A DNA stretch of 64,000 bases from Parapusillimonas granuli (GTDB lineage Bacteria; Pseudomonadota; Gammaproteobacteria; Burkholderiales; Burkholderiaceae_B): the NCBI RefSeq assembly GCF_013416525.1, contig NZ_JACCEM010000005.1, positions 1-64,000 of the forward strand. Reading direction: 5' to 3'. This document shows, piece by piece, positions 49,670 to 58,086 of the stretch. The stretch's first letter is position 1; every line of letters starts with the position of its first letter. The position numbers were made by a program, and so were the translations under genes. The notes under the pieces are model-generated. The model had not been told where the DNA came from. It did no database searches and saw only the letters and a list, made by a program, of their open reading frames with translations.

Positions 49670-52583
49670 CAATGAAATGATCGGCCAGGCAGTGCCCCGC
49701 CGCGAAGCGCCTCGCTTTGTCAGCGGCCGTGGCCATTATGTGGACGACTTGCGTCGGCCGGGCATGGTCTACGCCCGCGTCGTGCGCTCGCCCGTTGCCC
49801 ATGGTTTGATACGCGGCATCGACACGGCCGAAGCGGCATCGATGCCGGGTGTACTGGCGGTGGTGACGGGCGCCGATATCGCAGATCTGCTCAAGGAGAT
49901 TCCGCAGCGTACCTGCCCTTTGCCGGGCATGGAGCATTTCCTGCAGAAGCCGCTGGCGGTCGATCGGGTGCGCTACGTGGGCGAGCCGATCGCCGTGGTC
50001 GTGGCAGAAGACGCCTATCTGGCCGAGGATGCGGCCGAGCGGGTCGTGCCCGATATCGAGTCCCTGCCTCCCGTTGTCGACGCCCAAGTGGCACTGCGCG
50101 ACGAGACCCTGCTGCATCCCGAGCAAGGCAGCAACAGCTCGACGTCCTATCAAGTGGGCTTTGGAGACGTCGAGCAAGCATTCGATCAGGCCCATCTGGT
50201 CGTGCAGGAACGCTTCTATGTGCACCGGCACAGCGCCGCGCCGCTGGAATGCCGGGGGCTGGTCGCCGAATGGGACGCGTCCCTGGAACACATGACGGTG
50301 TGGGGCGCGGCCAAGGTTCCTTTCGCGAACCGGCGCATTCTGGCGGACATGCTGGCGCTGCCGCTCGAACGCGTCGACATGCTCGAATGCGACGTGGGAG
50401 GCAGCTTTGGCGTGCGGGGCGACTTCTATCCGGAAGACTTTCTCATCCCGTATCTGGCGCGCCAAGTCGGGCGGCCGGTCAAATGGATAGAAGACAGGCG
50501 CGAGAGCCTGATGGCGCTGAACCATTCGCGCGAAACCTATTGCGACCTGGCCCTGGCCTTCGACCGCGACGGTACGATGCTCGGCATGCGCGGCACCATG
50601 GTCGCCGACAATGGCGCCTATGTCCGGACGAACACGGGGGTGATGGCGGGCAAGGGCACGCAGTTCCTGCCCGGGCCGTACCGCATTGCGGCAACATCGT
50701 TCCAGGTCCGTTCGGTCTGCACCAATAAAACGCCCGCCGGCACATATCGCGGCCCGGGCCGCTACGAATCGACCTTCTTTCGCGAGCGGCTCATCGACAT
50801 CGCGGCGGCCAGGCTGGGCATGGATCCGGTCGCGATCCGGGCCGCCAACCTGATCCTGCCCGGCCAGATGCCTTACGATGCGGGCGCGCTGGTGCCCGGC
50901 ATGGGCCCCGCCGTCTACGATTCGGGACAATACCCGCAGGTGCTCGATCACGCCTTGAAGGCGTTCGACTGGGCGCGGCGCAGCCGGCGTTCGGGCACGC
51001 TGCAAGATGGCCGCTACATCGGCCTGGGCCTGGCTTGCTTCGTCGAGTCCACCGGCGGCGGGCCGGGCGAGCACGCGCGCCTTACGCTGCGCCACGACGG
51101 CTGCTTCGACCTGGCGCTGGGCGCATCCAGCGCCGGGCAGGGGCATGAAACATCCATGGCCCAGGTGCTGGCCGAATGCCTCGACGTCCCCATGGAGGCC
51201 GTGCGCGTGCACCACGGTTCCACCACGCTGCTCGACACGGGCTTCGGCGCCTACCACAGCCGCAGCGCGGTCATGAGCGGGGCCGCCACGCACGAGGCGG
51301 CGCGCCTGATGCGCGCGCGCTTGATCTCTCGCGGCGCGCAAAGGCTGGGTCGCGACGAAGACTCGCTGGCGTGGCGCAACGGCTGTGTGGTGGACGCCCG
51401 CGACGGCGCCACGCTGCTGACCCTGGCGCAGCTGGCCGAAGGCATTCCCGGCCATGCCGATGCGACCGAGCGCGGTGAAGTCGAGGTCAACGCCAAGTTC
51501 ATGTCGGATCAGCTTACCTACACTTTCGGCGTGCAGCTGGCCGAGGTGGCGGTCGATCCCGGCACCGCGCAGGTCGAGGTCCTGGACTACTACTGCGTCG
51601 AGGACCTTGGCCGCGTCATCAATCCCGAGATCGTGCATGGCCAGACCATAGGCGCAGCGGTGCAGGGGTTGGGCGGCACATTGCTGGACGAGTTCATCTA
51701 CGACGGCAGCGGGCAGCTGCTGACGGGCACGTTTGCCGACTACCTGCTGCCCACGAGCACGGATTTTCCCGTGGTGCGCGGCGACACGCTGGAGCTGGCC
51801 CGCTCGCCCAGCAATCCGCTGGGCGTCAAGGGAGCGGGCGAGGGCGGCATCATTGCGACCGGCGCCGCCATTGCCAATGCGGTCTCGTCGGCGCTTGCCG
51901 GCGCAGGGGTGTCGGTCACGGCGCTTCCCATATCCATGAAGAACTTGGCGGCGCTGCTGGAGCAGGCACGCAACAAAGAGAAAGGTGAAGAAATGAAGGT
52001 GCAGGGCGATTACCTGTTGAGCGCCGGCCGCGACCGGGTGTGGGCGGCCTTGATGGACCCGGAAGTCTTGAAGGCGTCCATACCCGGATGCCAAAGCATG
52101 GCCGAGACGGCTCCCCATGCCTACGAGATGGTGGTCAAGTCCAGCATCGGGCCGGTCAGCGTGCGCATGAAATCGGTGATGCAGATGCTGGATATCGTCG
52201 AGCAAAGCTCATACCGCCTGGTGGTGCAGGGCAATGCCGGCCCGGCCGGCTTCGCCAAGGGGGAAATCCGCATCCGCATCAGCGATGCCGAGTCCAACGG
52301 CACACGCCTGGACTACGAAGCCTCCGGCGACATAGGCGGGAAACTGGCGCAAGTCGGTGCGCGCCTGGTGGAAGGCGTCGTCGCGAAGATGACGGCGCAG
52401 TTCTTCCAGAACTTCCAGAAGCGGCTTGGCGAGCCCGCCGCAGCGCCGATGGCTGCGCCGGTCGGTGCGCAGGCGCTGCAGCCATCGATCTGGCCGACCT
52501 GGCCCATGGTGCCTTGGCTGATCGCGGCGGCTTCACTGGGGGCGGCCGCGACATCCTTGATCATGTGCGCGATGCGAGGCTGA
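49656..52583 (+). CDS. Molybdopterin-binding large subunit fused to a CoxG/SRPBCC domain
   Basis: A 975-residue protein. Residues 1-779 are a xanthine-dehydrogenase-type molybdenum subunit: AVPRREAPRFVSGRGHYVDD, the DVGGSFGVRGDFYPEDFLIP cofactor loop, GTYRGPGRYESTFFRERLID, SSAGQGHETSMAQ and the catalytic Glu729 in VKGAGEGGIIATGAAIANA. Residues from about 780 begin MKVQGDYLLSAGRDRVWAAL MDPEVL and are a complete CoxG-type SRPBCC domain ending in a C-terminal transmembrane helix (WLIAAASLGAAATSLIMCAM). CoxG is normally separate and recruits its hydroxylase to the membrane. At the junction an ATG (51993) with AAAGG seven bases ahead is retained, so a free CoxG could also be made. Probable substrate: nicotinate or a related pyridine acid. 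Confidence 0.9.
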   Translation: MKMNSNEMIGQAVPRREAPRFVSGRGHYVDDLRRPGMVYARVVRSPVAHGLIRGIDTAEAASMPGVLAVVTGADIADLLKEIPQRTCPLPGMEHFLQKPLAVDRVRYVGEPIAVVVAEDAYLAEDAAERVVPDIESLPPVVDAQVALRDETLLHPEQGSNSSTSYQVGFGDVEQAFDQAHLVVQERFYVHRHSAAPLECRGLVAEWDASLEHMTVWGAAKVPFANRRILADMLALPLERVDMLECDVGGSFGVRGDFYPEDFLIPYLARQVGRPVKWIEDRRESLMALNHSRETYCDLALAFDRDGTMLGMRGTMVADNGAYVRTNTGVMAGKGTQFLPGPYRIAATSFQVRSVCTNKTPAGTYRGPGRYESTFFRERLIDIAAARLGMDPVAIRAANLILPGQMPYDAGALVPGMGPAVYDSGQYPQVLDHALKAFDWARRSRRSGTLQDGRYIGLGLACFVESTGGGPGEHARLTLRHDGCFDLALGASSAGQGHETSMAQVLAECLDVPMEAVRVHHGSTTLLDTGFGAYHSRSAVMSGAATHEAARLMRARLISRGAQRLGRDEDSLAWRNGCVVDARDGATLLTLAQLAEGIPGHADATERGEVEVNAKFMSDQLTYTFGVQLAEVAVDPGTAQVEVLDYYCVEDLGRVINPEIVHGQTIGAAVQGLGGTLLDEFIYDGSGQLLTGTFADYLLPTSTDFPVVRGDTLELARSPSNPLGVKGAGEGGIIATGAAIANAVSSALAGAGVSVTALPISMKNLAALLEQARNKEKGEEMKVQGDYLLSAGRDRVWAALMDPEVLKASIPGCQSMAETAPHAYEMVVKSSIGPVSVRMKSVMQMLDIVEQSSYRLVVQGNAGPAGFAKGEIRIRISDAESNGTRLDYEASGDIGGKLAQVGARLVEGVVAKMTAQFFQNFQKRLGEPAAAPMAAPVGAQALQPSIWPTWPMVPWLIAAASLGAAATSLIMCAMRG

Positions 52584-52587
52584 GGCG

Positions 52588-53409
52588 ATGTCGAATCAGC
52601 ATATCGATGGCGGCCATTTCAGGGCCAATGGCATCCGGCAGCATTACCTGCGCTGCAAGGGTCAGGGCGCACCGGTGGTGATCGTGCCGGGCATCGTCAG
52701 CCCCGCGGCTTTATGGATGCACGTGGCGGAAGCCCTGGCGGACGACGGGCACGATGTCTGGGTGGTGGACGTGCGCGGCCGAGGGCTCAGCGAACAGGGG
52801 CCGCAATTGGATTATGGGCTGGATGTCTGCGCCGACGATCTGCAGGCTTTCCTGGCCGCTGCCGGCCTGCAGTCCCCCGCGGTCGTCGGGCACTCGATGG
52901 GCGCCCGCATCGGGGCGCGTCTCGCGGCCCGGTCCACCGCCATCGGGTCCCTGATCATGCTGGACCCGCCCGCCAGCGCGCCCGGCACACGGCCCTATCC
53001 GATTCCCGCCGAGCGCACCATTGCCATGGTGGAGGCGGCGCGGCGCGGCGAAGGCGACGCCTACCTGCGCCGACCGGGCGTTGCGCCATGGCCCGAGCCC
53101 TTGCTGCGGCAGCGCGCCCAATGGATGGCAAGCTGCGATCCGCGCGTCATCGAGGCTGCCTACCGCGACTTCCATGAGCAGGACATCTACGACGACGTGG
53201 CGCGCGCGAACTGCGAGGTCACGCTGGTCGTGGCGACGGCCAGCGGCGTCATCAATCAGGAAGAATTGGCCAGGTTTCAACAGAGCCGGCCGGATTTGCG
53301 GGTGGTGCGCGCCGAAGGCGCCGCGCACCAGCTTCAGGCCGAGAACACAGACTTATGCCTGCGCGTATTGCGGCAGGTTCTACCGAAGGGAGTGCGGCAA
53401 GCATCATGA
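52588..53409 (+). CDS. nicD: Alpha/beta hydrolase, N-formylmaleamate deformylase-like
   Basis: A 273-residue alpha/beta hydrolase. The triad falls at Ser103 (VVGHSMGARIGARL), Asp126 (LIMLDPPAS) and His247 (EGAAHQLQAE), within two residues of the reported Ser101/Asp125/His245 of Pseudomonas NicD as I recall it. The N-terminal GIRQHYLRCKGQGAPVVIVP GIVSPAALW matches the family entry strand and oxyanion region. Product of the NicX reaction is N-formylmaleamate, and the nicX-like gene overlaps this one by four bases, which supports the call. It releases formate and maleamate. Confidence 0.85.
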   Translation: MSNQHIDGGHFRANGIRQHYLRCKGQGAPVVIVPGIVSPAALWMHVAEALADDGHDVWVVDVRGRGLSEQGPQLDYGLDVCADDLQAFLAAAGLQSPAVVGHSMGARIGARLAARSTAIGSLIMLDPPASAPGTRPYPIPAERTIAMVEAARRGEGDAYLRRPGVAPWPEPLLRQRAQWMASCDPRVIEAAYRDFHEQDIYDDVARANCEVTLVVATASGVINQEELARFQQSRPDLRVVRAEGAAHQLQAENTDLCLRVLRQVLPKGVRQAS

Positions 53410-54473
53410 CGTCATCAACAGTGGATTTTGATCTGGTCGAATTGTTCCTCGAGGAACTGCGGCTGTGCAAGGTAAGCGAAGGCGAGCAGGTGGCCATCTT
53501 GAATGCCGGCACGGAATGGTCGGATTATGTGCAGGCCCTGCTCAAGGCGGCGGAACGCCTGGGTGCGCAGGCCTTCAATGTGACCGTCCAGCGCGACCAG
53601 ACCTTGAAGGCGGCCGTGCAAGGACGCCATCCGTTCGCCGGCAGGGAGCTGGTGCTGGATATGCTCAAGCGCTGCGACATGGTCATCGACCTGGTGGGCT
53701 TGCTGTTCTCGCGCGAACAGCTGGACATGCAGAAAGCGGGCGTGCGCATACTACGCATCATGGAACCGCCCAATGTGTTGCGCGCCATGTTTCCCACGCG
53801 CGAGCTGGCCAAGCGCGTCGAGCGGGGACGCGAGATCCTGATGCAGGCTCGCCGCATGCACATCACGTCGCGGTTCGGCACCGACATCACCTATGAACTC
53901 GGCCAGTATCCGGTCATGTCCGAGTACGGCTATACCGACGAACCCGGCCGCTGGGACCACTTCCCTTCAGGCTTCGTATTCACCCAAGGCAATGACGGTG
54001 AGGTCAACGGCACCGTCGTGCTGCGCCAGGGCGACATACTGGCCGCGTTCAAACGCTATCTGCAGTCCGACGTCATCCTCACCGTCGAACGGGGCTACGT
54101 CACTAAGGTGGAAGGCTCCGGCATGGACGCCGACCTGCTGCGCACCTACGTGGCCGGCTTCAACGACCCGCGCGCCTATGCCATTTCGCACATAGGCTGG
54201 GGCATGAACGACGCCGCGCGCTGGTATCACTTCGAGGCCACCCGCCGGCTGCACGAAGAGCACGTCATGAATGCGCTTTCCTTCTACGGCAACGTGCTTT
54301 TCTCGCTCGGCCCCAATGTGGAGCTGGGCGGCGACAACGATACTGCCTGCCACATGGACATCCCGATGCGTGGCTGCAGCCTTACCCTGGACGGCACCGA
54401 AATCGTCCGCGACGGCGACATCGTTCACCCCGAGTTGAAAGTTGACCGCGCCGTCAACCCGCCGGCGTTTTGA
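53406..54473 (+). CDS. nicX: 2,5-dihydroxypyridine 5,6-dioxygenase-like ring-cleavage enzyme
   Basis: A 355-residue member of the NicX group, structurally related to M29 aminopeptidases. The iron ligands expected from NicX (His265, His318, Asp320) are matched by His262 in AISHIGWGMNDAARW and by His316 and Asp318 in ACHMDIPMRGCSL. LGPNVELGGDNDTACH precedes them. It opens 2,5-dihydroxypyridine to N-formylmaleamate. ATG 53406 overlaps the hydrolase stop, giving tight coupling of ring cleavage with deformylation. Last gene of the rightward operon. A maleate isomerase (nicE) is missing from the window's locus. Confidence 0.87.
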   Translation: MTSSTVDFDLVELFLEELRLCKVSEGEQVAILNAGTEWSDYVQALLKAAERLGAQAFNVTVQRDQTLKAAVQGRHPFAGRELVLDMLKRCDMVIDLVGLLFSREQLDMQKAGVRILRIMEPPNVLRAMFPTRELAKRVERGREILMQARRMHITSRFGTDITYELGQYPVMSEYGYTDEPGRWDHFPSGFVFTQGNDGEVNGTVVLRQGDILAAFKRYLQSDVILTVERGYVTKVEGSGMDADLLRTYVAGFNDPRAYAISHIGWGMNDAARWYHFEATRRLHEEHVMNALSFYGNVLFSLGPNVELGGDNDTACHMDIPMRGCSLTLDGTEIVRDGDIVHPELKVDRAVNPPAF

Positions 54474-54667
54474 TGCTAGGTTCAGGCCCGAATTAGCGAA
54501 GTTGCTATAGGGGCCGGTTTTAGCCATGGCATGGCGCGGCCTGACACGGCTTGAGTTTGCTACGCCCGGGTAGTTCCCGCAGTGGCCATTTCATCCGCCG
54601 CAGCCACTCCCGCGCCGTGATCCAAGCCATGATGGCAGCCTGACATTCACTTTCAGGGAGGCCTTCA

Positions 54668-55046
54668 TGAGCGAGCGCGATGCCGCCTACCGGCGCGCGG
54701 GCGGCCTGCCCGATGCGAACCTGGCGGGGCTGCTTTTTCGGCTGGAGCACAGCACGGCCAGCACAGCACGGCCATTGAGCAAATCCCGGAAATACTGCAC
54801 AGTTTGATGGACGCGGTGCCCCAGGTCACGAGTTTGCAGGAGCTTGTCATGTTGATCAGTGAGAAGCCGGGCATGTGGGCCCGGCAGCGGAAGCGCGAGG
54901 GGATCTTGAAGGGGCGCAAGGAAGGGCGCGAAGAGGGGTTTCGAGAAGGCCGCCAGGAAGGCTTCTGGGAAGGTCGTCAGGAAGGCCAAGCGGCGCTGCT
55001 GGAACGCCTGCTCATCCGCAAATTCGGTCCCTTGTCCGCTACCTAG
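54668..55046 (+). pseudogene. Damaged second fragment of the Rpn/DUF4351 gene
   Basis: From about 54700 the DNA matches the complement of the fragment at 30837-31394 over long identical runs. Relative to that copy it has a 14-bp tandem duplication (54747-54760 repeated at 54761-54774) that breaks the frame. A 30-codon deletion lies between two GCGGTGC repeats, an extra FWEGRQEG unit follows GRKEGREEGFREGRQEG, and the 3' end is lost after KFGPL. The surviving open part (54804-55046) encodes only the GRxEG-rich linker and start of DUF4351. Non-functional. Confidence 0.7.
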
Positions 55047-55863
55047 GCCTGCTGCCCTGTATCGTGATGCGGTGCATTTCACGCCGCTCGCCTGGATAAT
55101 CGTTGATGGCATAGTGCATGGTGCAGCGATTGTCCCAAAAAGCGATGGAGCCTTTCTGCCAGCGGAACCGGCACGTGTTCTCGGGCTTGGTGCTGTGCTC
55201 GTACAGATAATTGAGCAAGGGAAGGCTTTCCTCGCGCGACATTCCTTCAAATGCAAGGGTAAAGGGGCGATTGATGAACAGGCATTTGCGTCCGGTTTCC
55301 TCGTGCGTTCGTACGACCGGGTGCACGACATGGTTGACGCCTACGGATTCCAGCAGCTTGGTGGATCGCCCCGCGTTGCGGGCGGCGATGTTGCCGGTCA
55401 GGTATTCATTCGTATGGACCGCTTGCATGCCGTCCAGCATGCCCTTCATGCTGTCCGAGAGCGTCTCGTAGGCGCGGTACAGGTTGCACCATAAGGTGTC
55501 GCCGCCCACGGTGGGTATTTCCCGTGCATAAAGCACCGAGCCCAGAGGCGGCGTTTCCTGGTAGGTTTCATCGGTATGCCAGGTGTCCCCGATAATGCCG
55601 GTGTCCGTGGCTTCTTTGATGACGGGCATGATCTGCGGGTGAGAATCCAGGGTCTTGTAGACCGGACTCGTGCTGATCTCGCCAAATTGGCGCACGAAGG
55701 CGATGTGTTCTTCCTTCGTCAGTTCCTGGTCGCGAAAGAAGATCACACAGTGATCCAGCAGGCACTGGCGCACGTCCACAAGCACAGCCGCGGAAAGCGG
55801 CTTGGACACATCCAGCCCAAGAATTTCTGCGCCGATGGTGCCAGTCAGCTTTCTGATTTCCAT
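55039..55863 (-). CDS. TauD/TfdA-family 2-oxoglutarate dioxygenase
   Basis: A 274-residue Fe(II)/2-oxoglutarate oxygenase. The facial triad is His96 and Asp98 in GDTWHTDETYQ and His250 in TMHYAINDYPGE; an Arg after the distal His (REMHRI) binds 2-oxoglutarate. The start is MEIRKLTGTIGAEILGLDVS, as in TauD, TfdA and alkylsulfate dioxygenases. Substrates in this family include taurine, 2,4-D and alkyl sulfates. None can be selected here because no sulfonate or herbicide genes are adjacent. It is divergent from a LysR gene, which probably controls it, and its 3' end abuts the Rpn remnant. Confidence 0.9.
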   Translation of the reverse strand: MEIRKLTGTIGAEILGLDVSKPLSAAVLVDVRQCLLDHCVIFFRDQELTKEEHIAFVRQFGEISTSPVYKTLDSHPQIMPVIKEATDTGIIGDTWHTDETYQETPPLGSVLYAREIPTVGGDTLWCNLYRAYETLSDSMKGMLDGMQAVHTNEYLTGNIAARNAGRSTKLLESVGVNHVVHPVVRTHEETGRKCLFINRPFTLAFEGMSREESLPLLNYLYEHSTKPENTCRFRWQKGSIAFWDNRCTMHYAINDYPGERREMHRITIQGSRPR

Positions 55864-55884
55864 GATTTAGTCCTCCGTTGGTTT

Positions 55885-55899
55885 ATATCTCAAAGATAT
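55885..55899. promoter_or_regulatory. LysR-type palindrome between tauD-like and LysR genes
   Basis: ATATCT-CAA-AGATAT is a perfect 6-bp inverted repeat with T-N11-A spacing, the usual core of LysR binding boxes. It lies 22 bases from the dioxygenase start and 77 bases from the LysR start. Confidence 0.5.
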
Positions 55900-55975
55900 C
55901 CACGGTAATATAATTAATCTGTTATTTCAGTGTCTAATACTGTTTTAACCCTTTATTGATATCGGCACAGAATAA

Positions 55976-56899
55976 ATGATCGATATAAAGCGGCTGCGGT
56001 ATTTCTTGGCGGTAGCGGAAGAGCAGCACTTCAGCCGCGCAGCGGAACGGCTCGGCATCAGCCAGCCGCCTCTTAGCGAGCACATCCAGGCGCTGGAACG
56101 CGATCTGGGCACCACGCTGTTCCATCGCACCACGCGCAGCGTGACGCTCAGCGAGGACGGGCTGATTTTCCTGCCGCATGCGCGCCGCATCCTTGCCGAC
56201 ATAGACCAGTGCGCGGAGGTCATACGGAACGCCCGCTGGGAGAAGATGCACGCGCTTCGCATCGGCGTCCTGCACGCCCATGCCTATACTTTTTTGCCGC
56301 AGCTGCTTGCGGCATGGGTCGATACGCAAAAGGACGCAAGGCTGAGCCTGGTGGAGCATGCGACTCAGGATCAGACCAGCGTGGTGACGGCGGGGCACGT
56401 CGACCTGTCGTTCGTGCGTGAGCCCATACATGAAGAAGACCTTCGGGTAACCAGGATTTTTTCGGAACCCTACTGGATCGCCATGCCCCAGCAATGGGCA
56501 ACCAGAAATCGCGACGCGGTCTCGATCACCGAGCTCCAGAATTGCCCGATGATCGGCTTTCCAAGCCATCATGCCAGCGGCAGCACGCGCGCGCTGTTCC
56601 GCGACATGCTCATAAAGCACAAGGTAAAAACCGGCGACTTCTTGCAGGTGAAAACCATGCATGCCGCCTTGGCGCTCGTGGCGGCGAAGCAAGGGTTTTC
56701 TCCTGTGCCGCGCTCGCAGCACAAGCTTGCGCTGTATGGGGTGAAGTACCTGCCGCTGGAAGAGCCGGCCCCGCAATTGTCGGTCGGCATCGCGCGCAAG
56801 CATCAAAGCAGCAATCCGCTGGTCGAGACCTTCATTGATTTCTGCGTCCGGTATTTCGATGACCCGCATGACGCCGCGGCCGGTCCCGAAGCGGGATAG
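55976..56899 (+). CDS. LysR-family transcriptional regulator
   Basis: A 307-residue LTTR: MIDIKRLRYFLAVAEEQHFS RAAERLGISQPPLSEHIQAL ERDLGTTLFHRTTRSVTLSE is the HTH and linker. The effector domain has MHALRIGVLHAHAYTFLPQL, VDLSFVREPIHEEDLRVTRI and MIGFPSHHASGSTRALF. It shares 112 bases of divergent regulatory DNA with the TauD-family gene. It may also influence the Bug-SDR-amidase operon downstream, from which it is separated by 186 bases. Confidence 0.92.
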   Translation: MIDIKRLRYFLAVAEEQHFSRAAERLGISQPPLSEHIQALERDLGTTLFHRTTRSVTLSEDGLIFLPHARRILADIDQCAEVIRNARWEKMHALRIGVLHAHAYTFLPQLLAAWVDTQKDARLSLVEHATQDQTSVVTAGHVDLSFVREPIHEEDLRVTRIFSEPYWIAMPQQWATRNRDAVSITELQNCPMIGFPSHHASGSTRALFRDMLIKHKVKTGDFLQVKTMHAALALVAAKQGFSPVPRSQHKLALYGVKYLPLEEPAPQLSVGIARKHQSSNPLVETFIDFCVRYFDDPHDAAAGPEAG

Positions 56900-57085
56900 A
56901 CAAGCCGGCAGATTGATAGGCTAGCCTTTGCCAATCGGCGTCTAAAAATGTATTAGAAGGCTGCCGCTCCTATGATACCGTTGATATTCGCTCGAATCCT
57001 TGATTCAAATCATGACGAAGCGATCCAGCTTGCATCCGTCGACATCACGGTGCCGCTGGCAAAAAAACGTTTAGGAGACATTTTC

Positions 57086-58084
57086 ATGAAGAACAATTCG
57101 TTGAAGCTCAAGCTCGCGTTGGCCTGTGCATTGAGCGTGGTCCCATGCATTGCGGCGCATGCGCAAAACGGCAACGCCGACAAATGGCCGGCGCGCTCCA
57201 TCACATGGGTGGTTGGCTACGCCGCCGGCGGCACGACCGACGTCGTCGCCCGAACCATAGCCAAAGTGGCGTCCGAGCAATTGGGGCAATCGATTGTCGT
57301 CGTGAACCAGCCCGGGGCCAACAGCAACATTGGCGCGGTCGCGGTAAAGCGTGAAAAGCCGGACGGCTATACCTATTACGTGGGCAGCGGCGCGAACGCG
57401 ATCAACCGTACGTTCTACAAGAATCCAGGCTACGACATCGTCAGTGATTTTGCGGCGGTCTCCTTGTTCGGAACCGTCCCCAATTTGCTCGTGGTCAATC
57501 CGAAGCTGCCCATCAAGACCGTGCAGGAATACATCGACTATGCCAAGGCGAACCCCGGCAAACTGACTTGCGGCTCGTCGGGTCCGGGCTCTTCGATTCA
57601 CATGTCCTGTGAGCTCTTCCAGCTCGAGACCAAGACCGAGCTCCTGCATGTTCCCTTCAATGGCAGCGGGCCGGCCATGACGGCGCTGCTGGGCGGGCAG
57701 ATAGACTCCGTCTTCGACAACATGCCCACGGTCATGCCGAACGTCGATGCCGGCAAGTTGCGGCCGCTGGGCGTGACCACGGCCGAGCGCTGGCCTTCCC
57801 GGCCCGACATCCCTTCGCTCAGCGAGTCCGGTGTGCCCGGCTTCGCGGTGAAAACGTGGTTTGGCCTGTTCGCTCCCGCCGGGACGGATGCCAGCATCGT
57901 CCGGCGAATGAACGCCGCGGTGAACGCCGCGCTTGCCGACAAGGCGACGCATGAAATTTTGGTCAGCCGGGGCCTGGGCATCCCGCCGGCGCCCAACGAG
58001 CCTGAAGAATTCGCGCAACTGGTTCGAGCCGACGTCGATAAATGGGCGAAGGTCGTCGAAGCTTCAGGCGCTCGGGCAGACTGA
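57086..58084 (+). CDS. Bug-family TTT substrate-binding protein
   Basis: A 332-residue periplasmic protein; signal MKNNSLKLKLALACALSVVP CIAAHA, then ARSITWVVGYAAGGTTDVVA, VNQPGANSNIGAVAVK, KPDGYTYYVGSGANAINRTF, CGSSGPGSSIHMSCELFQLE and LHVPFNGSGPAMTALLGGQI. AGGAGA lies ahead of ATG 57086; a longer in-frame start at 56972 is unlikely because it would bury the signal peptide. Two bases separate its stop from an SDR gene, so it heads an operon with two SDRs and an amidase. Confidence 0.92.
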   Translation: MKNNSLKLKLALACALSVVPCIAAHAQNGNADKWPARSITWVVGYAAGGTTDVVARTIAKVASEQLGQSIVVVNQPGANSNIGAVAVKREKPDGYTYYVGSGANAINRTFYKNPGYDIVSDFAAVSLFGTVPNLLVVNPKLPIKTVQEYIDYAKANPGKLTCGSSGPGSSIHMSCELFQLETKTELLHVPFNGSGPAMTALLGGQIDSVFDNMPTVMPNVDAGKLRPLGVTTAERWPSRPDIPSLSESGVPGFAVKTWFGLFAPAGTDASIVRRMNAAVNAALADKATHEILVSRGLGIPPAPNEPEEFAQLVRADVDKWAKVVEASGARAD

Positions 58085-58086
58085 AC

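Noticed and set aside
49593-52205. 870-codon open frame on the minus strand
   Set aside because: It is antisense to the molybdenum subunit, whose family blocks and catalytic Glu are unmistakable. The opposite frame is His/Gly/Ala-rich without any family pattern, as expected from GC-rich codon bias.
54520-54640. Minus-strand peptide with REWLRRMKW resembling the end of the hydroxypyruvate isomerase
   Set aside because: The orientation relative to the Rpn fragment does not match the arrangement at 31.4 kb, and the match is too short.
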